Part shown: positions 56,208 to 64,000 of the stretch, piece by piece
How the letters are laid out: every line of letters starts with the position of its first letter
How positions within the stretch are numbered: the stretch's first letter is position 1
Source of the DNA: Paraburkholderia bonniea
Lineage (GTDB): Bacteria > Pseudomonadota > Gammaproteobacteria > Burkholderiales > Burkholderiaceae
Assembly: GCF_009455625.1 (NCBI RefSeq)
Contig: NZ_QPEQ01000001.1
Span: 434,001 to 498,000, forward strand
Direction: 5' to 3'
DNA length: 64,000 nucleotides
Notes under the pieces: model-generated
What the model was told of the DNA's origin: nothing
The model's input: only the letters and a program-made list of their open reading frames with translations
Databases searched by the model: none
Translations under genes and position numbers: made by a program

Positions 56208-59200
56208 TTAAGTAGATGGCACGTTCGTGCCGGACGGTACTGCTTGGGGGGGCTGCATTTGATTCATCTTGCGTATGCGGCGGCGTTGCAACAGAAGCCA
56301 CGCGGCGGGGATGACGAGCATGGAAAGCAGTGGAGCGGTGACCATGCCGCCTACCATCGGGGCAGCAATGCGCTGCATGACTTCCGAGCCTGCACCGTGG
56401 CCGATCATGATGGGGATGAGTCCCGCCAGCACGACGGCAACGGTCATGGCTTTCGGCCGCACGCGCAGCACCGCGCCCTCACGAATCGCGTCGAACAGCA
56501 TCGCCTCGGTTAGCGCTTCGCCTTCCTTCAGCCGGCGTTGGAGCGCTTCTTTCAGGTAGAGCAGCATCACCACCCCGAACTCAGCAGCAACACCTGCGAG
56601 CGCGATAAACCCAACTGAGGTGGCGACCGACACGGCATGTCCCAGAACCCAGATCAGCCAGAATCCGCCAACCAGTGCAAAGGGCACGGTTGACATCAGC
56701 AACAGCGCATCGGCTGCGGAGTTGAAGGTCAGAAAGAGCAGCACGAAGATGACGATAAGCGTCACGGGGATGACGGTGCGCAACGTTGCCGCGGCACGTT
56801 CGAGGTACTCGAACTGGCCGGACCAGGCGATGGAATAGCCCGGTGGCAGCGCCACCTTTTGCGCCACTGCGTGCTGCATGGCTTTGACTGCGGATTGCAG
56901 ATCGGTATCGCGGATATCGACATAGACGTAGCCGGAGAGCCGGGCGTTCTCACTGCGGATCATCGGTGGGCCGTCAGCGATCGTGATCTGGGTGACGTCA
57001 CCGAGCTGGATCTGTGCGCCACGTTCCGTGACGATCGGCAACTGGCGTAGCTTTTCTAGCGAATCCCTGCTTTCGCGTGGATAGCGCAGGTTGATGGGGA
57101 AGCGCTCGCGGCCAGCAATCACTTCGCCAACATTTTCTCCACCGACGGCCGAAGCGATGACGGACTGGATGTCATTGATGGAGAGTCCGTAGCGCGCTGC
57201 TGCTTGCCGGTCGAGGTCGATGTCGATGTAGCGGCCACCGTTCAAGCGTTCGGCTAGCGCGGAGGTGACACCTGGCACCTGTTTGACTGCGGCCTCGACT
57301 TGCGCCGCAATCTGGTCGATCTGCGCGAGGCTGCTGCCCGAAATCTTGACGCCGACGGGTGTCTTGATGCCGGTGGAGAGCATGTCCAGCCGATTGCGGA
57401 TCGGCGGTACCCACACGTTCGATAGCCCTGGCACTTTGACGCTCCGGTCTAGTTCTTCGATCAGTTTTTCTGGCGTCATGCCAGGCCGCCACTGGCTGCG
57501 TGGCTTGAACTGAATCGTGGTCTCAAACATTTCGAGCGGTGCGGGATCGGTTGCCGTGTCCGCGCGTCCAGACTTGCCGAAAACGGTGGCGACTTCGGGA
57601 ACGGTCTTGATGAGCCGGTCGGTTTGCTGCAGAAGTTCACCGGCTTTTTCGGCGGAAATTCCCGGGAGTGCTGTCGGCATATACAGCAGATCGCCTTCAT
57701 CGAGCGGTGGCATGAATTCGCCGCCGAGCTGCGATAGCGGAATCGCTGAGGCGGCTAGCGCTACCACGGCCACACCAATGGCAACCCATGGTCGTCGCAG
57801 GGTTGCTTCCAGCAATGGTCGGTACAGCCGGATCAGCACGCGATTGATCGGGTTGGCGTGCTCAGGCGGAATGCGGCCACGAATCAGATATCCCATCAAT
57901 ACCGGCACCAGGGTTATCGACAATCCGGCTGCGGCAGCGATGGTGTAAGTCTTGGTGAAGGCCAGTGGCGAAAATAGTTTGCCCTCCTGTCCTTCAAGCG
58001 AGAACACCGGGATGAACGATAGCGTGATGATGAGCAGCGAGAAAAACAGCGCTGGACCGACTTCTGCGGAAGCGGTGGCAATGAGCTCCCACCGCTTGGC
58101 CGTCGTGATGGGTTGGCCAGGATGCGCGTGTTCGTGCGCTTCGAGATGTTTGTGAGCGTTCTCGATCATCACGATGGCCGCGTCGATCATCGCGCCAATC
58201 GCAATCGCAATCCCTCCCAGAGACATCAGGTTTGCGTTCACCCCTTGGTAGCGCATGACGATAAAGGCGCTCAGCACGCCGAGCGGCAGTGACAGAATCG
58301 CCACCAGCGCGCTGCGCAAATGGAACAGGAACACCGCGCAGACCAGCCCGACGATGATGAATTCCTCAAGCAGCTTGTGCGTGAGGTTGTCCACTGCGCG
58401 CTCAATGAGCTGGGAGCGGTCGTAGGTCGTTACGACCTCGACACCGGTTGGCAATGAGCGCTTCAGGTCGGCCAGTTTTGCCTTCACCGCTTTGATGGTG
58501 GTCAGCGCGTTTTTGCCGGAGCGCATGACGATGACCCCGCCTGTGACTTCACCTTGCCCATTCAGCTCGGCGATGCCGCGCCGCATTTCGGGTCCAATCT
58601 GAATCCGCGCGACATCTCCTAGCAGCACGGGTGTACCGGCATCGTTGGTGCGCAGCACGACCTGGCGAAAATCATCGAGCGTGCGCAGGTAACCAGACGA
58701 ACGGACCATGTATTCCGCTTCGGCTATTTCGACCACCGCACCGCCGGATTCCTGGTTCGCCTTGCTGAGCGCAGCGGCCACTACGGCTTGCGTGATGCCA
58801 TACGCGCGCAGCTTGTCTGGGTCGAGCACCACCTGATACTGGCGCACCATGCCGCCGATGGAGGCGACTTCGGATACGTCCGGCACGGCCTTCAGTTCGA
58901 ACTTCAGAAACCAGTCGTTTAATGCCCGAAGTTGCCCAGGATCGTTCTGCCCGGTTTTGTCGATCAGCGCATATTCGTAGACCCAACCGACTCCCGTTGC
59001 ATCTGGGCCTAGCGCAACGGTTGCACCTGAGGGCAAGCGGCTTTGCACCTGGTTCAGATATTCGAGCACGCGTGAGCGCGCCCAGTACTGGTCAGTTTTG
59101 TCGTCGAACAGCACGTAAACGAACGCATCACCAAACGATGAATAGGCGCGGATGGTTTTCGCCCCCGGCACCCCCAGCAGTGTCGTCGTGAGGGGATAGG

Positions 59201-59396
59201 TCACCTGGTCTTCGACGACTTGCGGTGCTTTGCCTGGGTACGACGCTTTGATGATGACTTGCGTGTCGGACAGATCGGGCAGCGCATCAAGCGGTGTGCG
59301 CGCGAGCGAATAGATACCCCACGCCGTCACCAGCAAGGTTGCGAGCAGCACCAGAAAGCGGTTGTGGATAGACCACCTGATAAGACGCGCGATCAT
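56208..59396 (-). CDS. cusA: Cu(I)/Ag(I) efflux RND pump CusA
   Basis: Inner-membrane, proton-driven pump of 1062 residues, the usual size for heavy-metal RND proteins. It opens [18 protein letters not shown]. Seen are [26 protein letters not shown], the helix-4 stretch [23 protein letters not shown] (Asp and Glu of the proton relay), [15 protein letters not shown] and the C-terminal [15 protein letters not shown]. Sequence style fits CusA rather than CzcA; metal specificity is inferred from cusF next door. The start overlaps the cusB stop as ATGA. Confidence 0.96.
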   Translation of the reverse strand: MIARLIRWSIHNRFLVLLATLLVTAWGIYSLARTPLDALPDLSDTQVIIKASYPGKAPQVVEDQVTYPLTTTLLGVPGAKTIRAYSSFGDAFVYVLFDDKTDQYWARSRVLEYLNQVQSRLPSGATVALGPDATGVGWVYEYALIDKTGQNDPGQLRALNDWFLKFELKAVPDVSEVASIGGMVRQYQVVLDPDKLRAYGITQAVVAAALSKANQESGGAVVEIAEAEYMVRSSGYLRTLDDFRQVVLRTNDAGTPVLLGDVARIQIGPEMRRGIAELNGQGEVTGGVIVMRSGKNALTTIKAVKAKLADLKRSLPTGVEVVTTYDRSQLIERAVDNLTHKLLEEFIIVGLVCAVFLFHLRSALVAILSLPLGVLSAFIVMRYQGVNANLMSLGGIAIAIGAMIDAAIVMIENAHKHLEAHEHAHPGQPITTAKRWELIATASAEVGPALFFSLLIITLSFIPVFSLEGQEGKLFSPLAFTKTYTIAAAAGLSITLVPVLMGYLIRGRIPPEHANPINRVLIRLYRPLLEATLRRPWVAIGVAVVALAASAIPLSQLGGEFMPPLDEGDLLYMPTALPGISAEKAGELLQQTDRLIKTVPEVATVFGKSGRADTATDPAPLEMFETTIQFKPRSQWRPGMTPEKLIEELDRSVKVPGLSNVWVPPIRNRLDMLSTGIKTPVGVKISGSSLAQIDQIAAQVEAAVKQVPGVTSALAERLNGGRYIDIDLDRQAAARYGLSINDIQSVIASAVGGENVGEVIAGRERFPINLRYPRESRDSLEKLRQLPIVTERGAQIQLGDVTQITIADGPPMIRSENARLSGYVYVDIRDTDLQSAVKAMQHAVAQKVALPPGYSIAWSGQFEYLERAAATLRTVIPVTLIVIFVLLFLTFNSAADALLLMSTVPFALVGGFWLIWVLGHAVSVATSVGFIALAGVAAEFGVVMLLYLKEALQRRLKEGEALTEAMLFDAIREGAVLRVRPKAMTVAVVLAGLIPIMIGHGAGSEVMQRIAAPMVGGMVTAPLLSMLVIPAAWLLLQRRRIRKMNQMQPPQAVPSGTNVPST

Positions 59397-60919
59397 TGGG
59401 CGCCTCCGGTGGGTTCGATCTTGCTCAACTGGTAACCGTCATCGGATTGCACGAAGAAAAAATGCACGGTTTGACCCGGCTTCACGTCTGGAAATGCCGT
59501 TGGCGATGGCTTGCCGAAGGTCATCGTCATCGCACCCCAGCCCAGCGCGGCAACGGGTTGATGTGAAAACGTGATGTCAGTGGCGGTGACCTGTTCGACC
59601 TTCCCGGTGGTGTCGTAGGTCTGGGGGGCAGCAGTTGGTGTGCTGGCACCTGCGGAGGGATGACCTTCGAGCTTTGGCAGAACGGATTTCAGGCTCGCTT
59701 CCGAGTCGATCAGGAACTGCCCGGAGGCAACAACTTGCTGGCCTTCGGTCAGGCCGCTTCTGATTTCGGTGTCGTCGCCAGTCTCATTGCCGATAGTGAC
59801 GGCGACAGGCTGCAAGCGTCCATCCGGATTCCTGACGATCACCAATGAGCGCTTGCCTGTCGTGATGACGGCTTCAGACGGAACCATCAAGCGCTGGATC
59901 TTTTTCGCGGCACCGATGCGCGCACGCATCAGCATTCCAGGCGTTAGCTTGAGGTCGGCATTGTCGATCTCAAGCCTTGCCTGCAGCGTGCGGCTACTGG
60001 TGCTGATGCCCGGCAAAATTTCGCGGATATGCCCGCTGAAATGCTGTTCCGGATCAGCGGAGAACACCGCATCGACACTCATGCCTGGACGAACCTGAAG
60101 CACCATGGCTTCCGGGATTTCAACGACGAGCCACAGCCTGCTGAGCCCGGAAATTTTCGCTAGTGTTTGCCCGGGCGAAACCATCGCACCATCACGCACG
60201 TTCAGTTCAGTCAGCACGCCGGTTTCTGGCGCAGAGAGCGTGATGTGCGTTTGCGCTTTGCCGGTGCGATCGAGACTGGCAATCACCCCGCTCGGAATCG
60301 ACAGTGCCCGCATGCGTGCGCGTGACGCTGCAAGCATGGCGCTATCCATGCCGCTCCGTTTTAGCGCCAGATATTCTTCCTGCGGTGCGAGCCAGTCAGG
60401 CACAAATAGCGATGCAATCGGCTCGCCTCGTTTGACGTTCTGCATTGGCGCACGGGTGTAAAGGCGCTCGATGTAACCGGTGACGCGTGACTGAACGACG
60501 TCTGCTTTCGATTCATCGAACTGCGTCGTACCGACCGCGTCGAAGCCTTCTGCGATTTCTGTGCGACGGACTTTGGCGTAGCGGATGCCCAGGTTCTGCT
60601 GCAATCCTGGGTCGATCTTGATGCCGTTCGCGCTGCCCTCGTCAGCGTAGACCGGCTCTAATGGCATGTTCATGAAGGGCGATTTGCCCGGCTTGTCGAA
60701 ATGCTGCTGCGGCACCATTGGGTCGTGCCAATACAGCACTTTTCGCCCTGTCTTCGGATCGGTTTTGCCGTTGTCGTTGTTGCTGCTGTCGCTAGAGGCT
60801 AAAGCCGTCGGCGGGCTACTTTCCGCAGAACGATGCGTGCCGCTGAAGTAGCCGATTCCGATTAACGCAGCGGCGGCAAATGTCATCAAGACCGCACGTG
60901 CCAGTGGTTTCTTTTGCAT
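59393..60919 (-). CDS. cusB: Efflux adaptor CusB with fused CusF-like domain
   Basis: Periplasmic membrane-fusion protein linking CusA to the outer-membrane channel. The product is 508 residues with an N-terminal anchor ([14 protein letters not shown]). A heavy-metal binding domain follows with [29 protein letters not shown], then barrel-sandwich and beta-barrel domains. The last 75 residues form a second CusF-like domain ([30 protein letters not shown]), so metal delivery may be partly built in. The ATG follows AAGGAGA. Confidence 0.95.
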   Translation of the reverse strand: MQKKPLARAVLMTFAAAALIGIGYFSGTHRSAESSPPTALASSDSSNNDNGKTDPKTGRKVLYWHDPMVPQQHFDKPGKSPFMNMPLEPVYADEGSANGIKIDPGLQQNLGIRYAKVRRTEIAEGFDAVGTTQFDESKADVVQSRVTGYIERLYTRAPMQNVKRGEPIASLFVPDWLAPQEEYLALKRSGMDSAMLAASRARMRALSIPSGVIASLDRTGKAQTHITLSAPETGVLTELNVRDGAMVSPGQTLAKISGLSRLWLVVEIPEAMVLQVRPGMSVDAVFSADPEQHFSGHIREILPGISTSSRTLQARLEIDNADLKLTPGMLMRARIGAAKKIQRLMVPSEAVITTGKRSLVIVRNPDGRLQPVAVTIGNETGDDTEIRSGLTEGQQVVASGQFLIDSEASLKSVLPKLEGHPSAGASTPTAAPQTYDTTGKVEQVTATDITFSHQPVAALGWGAMTMTFGKPSPTAFPDVKPGQTVHFFFVQSDDGYQLSKIEPTGGAQ

Positions 60920-60930
60920 GAGGTTCTCCT

Positions 60931-62244
60931 TTACTGGCTAACGAGCGTGGCAGCTGGCATCGCAGCGGGCACCACCTGGTACTCGATCTGAGCCCAAGTC
61001 TGGGAAACGTCGCGCTGTAGTTCCAGTACCTGAAGCTGAGCATCGAGTTGCGCGCGTCTGGCGGCGAAGCTGTCTGCCAGCGAGCCGGTGCCTGCCTTGT
61101 ATGCGGCGTTCGTGAGCTGGGTGCGCCGGTTCGCGGCGGGGAGAAGGGATTGCCGCAGATTCTCGATGCGCTCCCGGCCATTGGCGAGCGTTGCCGCCTG
61201 GGTGCGGAGATCCGCATCCACCTGACGTTGTGCGTCCTCGTACATCAGGCGCGCCCGGGTGCCGAGTTCTGCTTTTTCGGCGGCATCGCGGTTCTGGCGG
61301 TTCTTGCGATTGATTGGCAATGGAATGCTGACGCCAAACGAAACCATGTTCGAGTAATGGCCGCCGCGCTGCTGGTAGCCAAGCTCCCACGTCCAGTTGG
61401 GGCTGCGCTCGCTATTGGCCACGGCCGTGCTGGCGTCGGCTAGCGCAATCTCTCGTGAGGCCGCGATCAGCACGGGCTGGACCTCGCGCAGGGCTTCAGG
61501 CGGCAGCGATGCAACGTCAGATTGCGGTGCTGGCGGCTCACCGGCGACATCGGAAACGGGCGTTGCCGTCCAGCGCGCCAGGTTGATTAGGGTGTTCTGA
61601 TAGGTCTGCTGGGCTTTCAGTAACTGGTCCTGAGTCTGTGCCAGCATCGCCTGGGCTTGCACAACATCGTCTGCTGTTGCTCGTGCACCTCGGTAAGAGG
61701 CCTTGGTTGCTTCCAGCTCGTGCGTCATGTGGTCGATGAGTTCGCGCTGCAACGAGAGCGCCCGCTTCGCATAGATCGCGTTTAGCCACGTCGTGGCTGT
61801 TTGCTGGCGTGTCCTTGTCAGTTGAACCAGGTAGCTGGCCCGCTCGCGGTCCACGACCTCATTCGCCAGCGCGGACCGGAGCCGGCGTTTGGTGCCAGAA
61901 ACCCATTCCTGGCCGATGCCGATATGGCGCATCGTCATAAAGTCCTGGCCGATGGTGAACCGTTTCGCTCCGTTCACGGGCAGGTTGTCCACGCCAGCCT
62001 TCAGCATGGGATCGGGCAACTGGCCAGCCCGCACGGCTGCTTCTGAACTGGCGCGCACCGATGCCTGTGCGGCACCTATCGCCGATGAGTGCTCGGTGGC
62101 GGACTGGAGCGCAGCCTCAAGCGTGATGGGAGTTGATTGCGCGTGTGCCGCGATGCTGGCGAGAAACAGTGCGAGTGCGGCAAACAACGCATGTGTGTGC
62201 AGTGGTGCACGCCGGGTCGACGACGCGCCAAGAGATGAAGACAT
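60931..62244 (-). CDS. cusC: Outer-membrane efflux channel CusC (TolC family)
   Basis: Outer-membrane component of the CusCBA system. The 437-residue product has a signal peptide (hydrophobic ALFAALALFLASIAAHA) and the TolC-like coiled-coil pair with internal duplication. Examples are SVRASSEAAVRAGQLPDPMLKAGVDNLPVNG and the C-terminal LAQSLL-type helices ending TWAQIEYQV. No lipobox Cys is seen, unlike E. coli CusC. It is 11 bp before cusB on the same strand. Confidence 0.92.
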   Translation of the reverse strand: MSSSLGASSTRRAPLHTHALFAALALFLASIAAHAQSTPITLEAALQSATEHSSAIGAAQASVRASSEAAVRAGQLPDPMLKAGVDNLPVNGAKRFTIGQDFMTMRHIGIGQEWVSGTKRRLRSALANEVVDRERASYLVQLTRTRQQTATTWLNAIYAKRALSLQRELIDHMTHELEATKASYRGARATADDVVQAQAMLAQTQDQLLKAQQTYQNTLINLARWTATPVSDVAGEPPAPQSDVASLPPEALREVQPVLIAASREIALADASTAVANSERSPNWTWELGYQQRGGHYSNMVSFGVSIPLPINRKNRQNRDAAEKAELGTRARLMYEDAQRQVDADLRTQAATLANGRERIENLRQSLLPAANRRTQLTNAAYKAGTGSLADSFAARRAQLDAQLQVLELQRDVSQTWAQIEYQVVPAAMPAATLVSQ

Positions 62245-62337
62245 GATCTAACTCCAACGGCGGACTCCCACAGGGAATCCACGTCCTGAACGCAGGACGA
62301 CTCTCACCGCCAACGCGGTGAACTTGTCACAGAGGAA

Positions 62338-62700
62338 TTAGAGGGCGCGCGGCGGCCGCCAGAGTCCGGCCGGTGTACGGATGGAGAGCGACTGCGCGTA
62401 ATGGAACACGACTGGGCTGGACAGCCCGGCGGGACGGGAAACGCTAGTAGGGGCGACGGGGTGATACAGGCTGCCGATCTGGCATTGCGTGGTGAGCTTG
62501 CAGAGGAAGCCTTTGGCTTTGTCTGACTGCGAGGATTGCGTTGTTTCGCAGTTGTGCATGTCTGACGACATGGCGTTGTCATCACCGGCATTCATGCTCA
62601 TCGGCATCAGACATTCTCCAGTCAGCCCGCTAGCTGCCAGCCCACTGACGGGCAGCACTGCGCAAAGCAACAAGAGGAGTAAGGTCCGGAGAAATTTCAT
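62338..62700 (-). CDS. Small exported Cys/Met-rich protein upstream of cus
   Basis: Product of 120 residues with a clear signal peptide (MKFLRTLLLLLLCAVLPVSGLAA). The mature part contains four Cys and several Met and His (CLMPMSMNAGDDNAMSSDMHNC, later FLCKLTTQC), which suggests metal binding. It lies about 94 bp upstream of cusC on the same strand, so it probably belongs to the efflux operon. I do not recognise a named family. Confidence 0.78.
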   Translation of the reverse strand: MKFLRTLLLLLLCAVLPVSGLAASGLTGECLMPMSMNAGDDNAMSSDMHNCETTQSSQSDKAKGFLCKLTTQCQIGSLYHPVAPTSVSRPAGLSSPVVFHYAQSLSIRTPAGLWRPPRAL

Positions 62701-62936
62701 GGCTGAGACGATGATTGAGGCGCCATTCTATCCATGTTTCGTAGTGCTTGTCTGCATTGGTTGCAGCACACAACCAACACTCGAACACAATTCACGATTG
62801 CTTCTTGACCTTCCTGCCGTAGGAGGGAATAAGCCTTTTTTACAGCAGTTTTCTAGTGCTATTGGCGAGTAAGCGAATGCCATATAACCGTGCAAAAAAA
62901 AGCTAAGCAAGCCGAAATAGAGCGACGCCTCAGCGC

Positions 62937-64000
62937 TTAAAACTCCACCTTGGCATTCAGAGAGAGTGTTCGCGGCTCGCCTGGCGCGATGTAGTCCGCG
63001 TACTGGAATTCCCAGTACCGCCGGTTCAGCACGTTATCGAGCGCTGCGCGCAATGTCACGCCATGACCCGCGATCCGGGTTGAGTAAGTCGCACCGAGAT
63101 TCATCAACAAATACCCCGGAATATTCAGGCTGGCCGAAGGATTCAGCGAGGTATTGCCAGTGAATTTCGCATCTACACCGAGCTTCAGTCCCGGCACTGC
63201 GGCGACGGCGTAATTCACATGCGCAGCCGCGACAAAGCCGGGCGCTCCTGCGACGCGGTTGCCGTTATTGCTTGAGCCGCGCTTGTATTGCGTGGCAATC
63301 CACATCAAGTCACCGCCCATGCTCCAGTCGCGTCCCAGACGAAAATCCGTCCCGGCTTCGATCCCCTGGAACACCGACTCCCCATCCTGCACATAGACGT
63401 TGGCGCTATTCGCGTACTGCGAGCCACGCTCGATCCTGAATAGCGCCGCACTCGCACTCCAGCGCTCACGTTCGCTTTTCACACCGATTTCGTACTGTTT
63501 GCTGCGCAGCGGTTTGAGCAGCTCACCGGAATTGGCGTAACTGGTGCCCACCACCGTGCCTGCTTCCAGCGATTCGACATAGCTGGCATATAGCGTGGTG
63601 GTTGGCTCAAGCTTGAACATCAGCGCGACGGTTGGCGTCAGCACGCCGTTTTGCGAGTAAGACGAAGTTGTCGTGCCGTCTAGCGCATAGCCTTTCTGGT
63701 CGTAGTTGGTATAGCGCAGCCCCCCCAGCACCGACCAGCGCTGCGTGAGCTGGATCGTATCGCTGGCGAAGATGGCCTTTTGCGTCACATCACTGTTGCG
63801 GTAGGTATAAAACCCACTGCCCTCGTAGCGGTTGGTATTCGCCTGGTAAATGTTGCCCACGCCAATCTGGCTATAAAACGTGTTCGCACCGTTATCGTTG
63901 TGCTGCGTCTGGTAAGCGCCACCAACCACGATCTGATGACTTAGGGGCCCGGTCTTGACGTTGCCTTCTGCCATGACCTGCCATGTGCCGAACTGATGGC
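62937..64000 (-). CDS. TonB-dependent outer-membrane receptor, C-terminal part (partial)
   Basis: At least 354 residues, open to the right edge of the window, so the plug domain and TonB box are outside. The visible part is the 22-strand beta-barrel end typical of ferric-siderophore receptors: LTQRWSVLGGLRYTNYDQKG, TLYASYVESLEAG, LKPLRSKQYEIGVKSE, LRAALDNVLNRRYWEFQYA, ending LSLNAKVEF with the terminal Phe. The ligand cannot be told. It ends about 240 bp from the Cys/Met-rich gene upstream of cus, with no visible gene between. Confidence 0.9.
   Translation of the reverse strand, partial: HQFGTWQVMAEGNVKTGPLSHQIVVGGAYQTQHNDNGANTFYSQIGVGNIYQANTNRYEGSGFYTYRNSDVTQKAIFASDTIQLTQRWSVLGGLRYTNYDQKGYALDGTTTSSYSQNGVLTPTVALMFKLEPTTTLYASYVESLEAGTVVGTSYANSGELLKPLRSKQYEIGVKSERERWSASAALFRIERGSQYANSANVYVQDGESVFQGIEAGTDFRLGRDWSMGGDLMWIATQYKRGSSNNGNRVAGAPGFVAAAHVNYAVAAVPGLKLGVDAKFTGNTSLNPSASLNIPGYLLMNLGATYSTRIAGHGVTLRAALDNVLNRRYWEFQYADYIAPGEPRTLSLNAKVEF

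Noticed and set aside
62805..62835. MerR/CueR-type operator (TTGACCTTCC...GGAGGG) near the cus genes
   Set aside because: The inverted halves are imperfect and the promoter-like orientation points away from the efflux operon; not enough to call.

Overview
The window reads as chromosomal DNA from a flagellated beta-proteobacterium of the family Burkholderiaceae (Burkholderia sensu lato). Three things point there: the gene order of the flagellar cluster, an SAH riboswitch in front of ahcY, and the ahcY / phage-holin-like / metF and pxpB-pxpC-pxpA blocks. Most genes are GC-rich. Three LRR-like genes (13.15-16.3 kb and 25.56-26.86 kb) are visibly AT-richer and look like accessory DNA. No tRNA, rRNA, IS element, phage or CRISPR array was seen.

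Layout: (1) 0.4-12.4 kb, minus strand: fliR-Q-P-O-N-M-L, then fliK-J-I-H-G-F, encoding the export gate, C-ring, MS-ring and export ATPase. (2) 12.7-19.2 kb, plus strand: fliE, two tandem paralogous LRR-like genes of unknown function, a near-consensus sigma-28 promoter, fliS, fliT, a second fliK-like gene broken by a one-base frameshift, and an FlhB-C-terminal-like gene. (3) 19.2-23.2 kb: a 180-bp tandem repeat, then aldehyde dehydrogenase and AidB-like acyl-CoA dehydrogenase genes separated by a long 8-bp tandem repeat. (4) 23.5-26.9 kb: a DUF937-TM-OmpA protein and an F-box-like/LRR protein. (5) 27.1-30.1 kb: SAH riboswitch, ahcY, small membrane protein, metF (methyl cycle). (6) 30.3-36.2 kb: dppABCDF peptide importer. 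(7) 36.2-39.8 kb: TraB/GumN-type protein convergent with a TPR protein, their 3' junction present in four tandem copies. (8) 40.4-43.0 kb: 5-oxoprolinase pxpB-C-A. (9) 43.2-55.7 kb: housekeeping genes (MarR-like regulator, 5-formyl-THF cyclo-ligase, lytic transglycosylase, GST, cca, DUF2905, midA-like, SDR, folB, ttcA, glmU, glmS). (10) 55.8-64 kb: cusF-A-B-C copper/silver efflux operon with a small Cys/Met-rich exported protein, then the end of a TonB-dependent receptor.

Two features stand out. First, three AT-rich LRR-like proteins, one with an F-box-like segment, sit beside or inside motility genes and could be secreted host-interaction proteins. Second, between 19.2 and 41.3 kb six different tandem repeats (units of 6, 7, 8, 11, about 157 and 180 bp) lie in or next to intergenic gaps. 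Several directly precede start codons and two sit at convergent 3' junctions. This density looks like a repeat-driven source of local variation.
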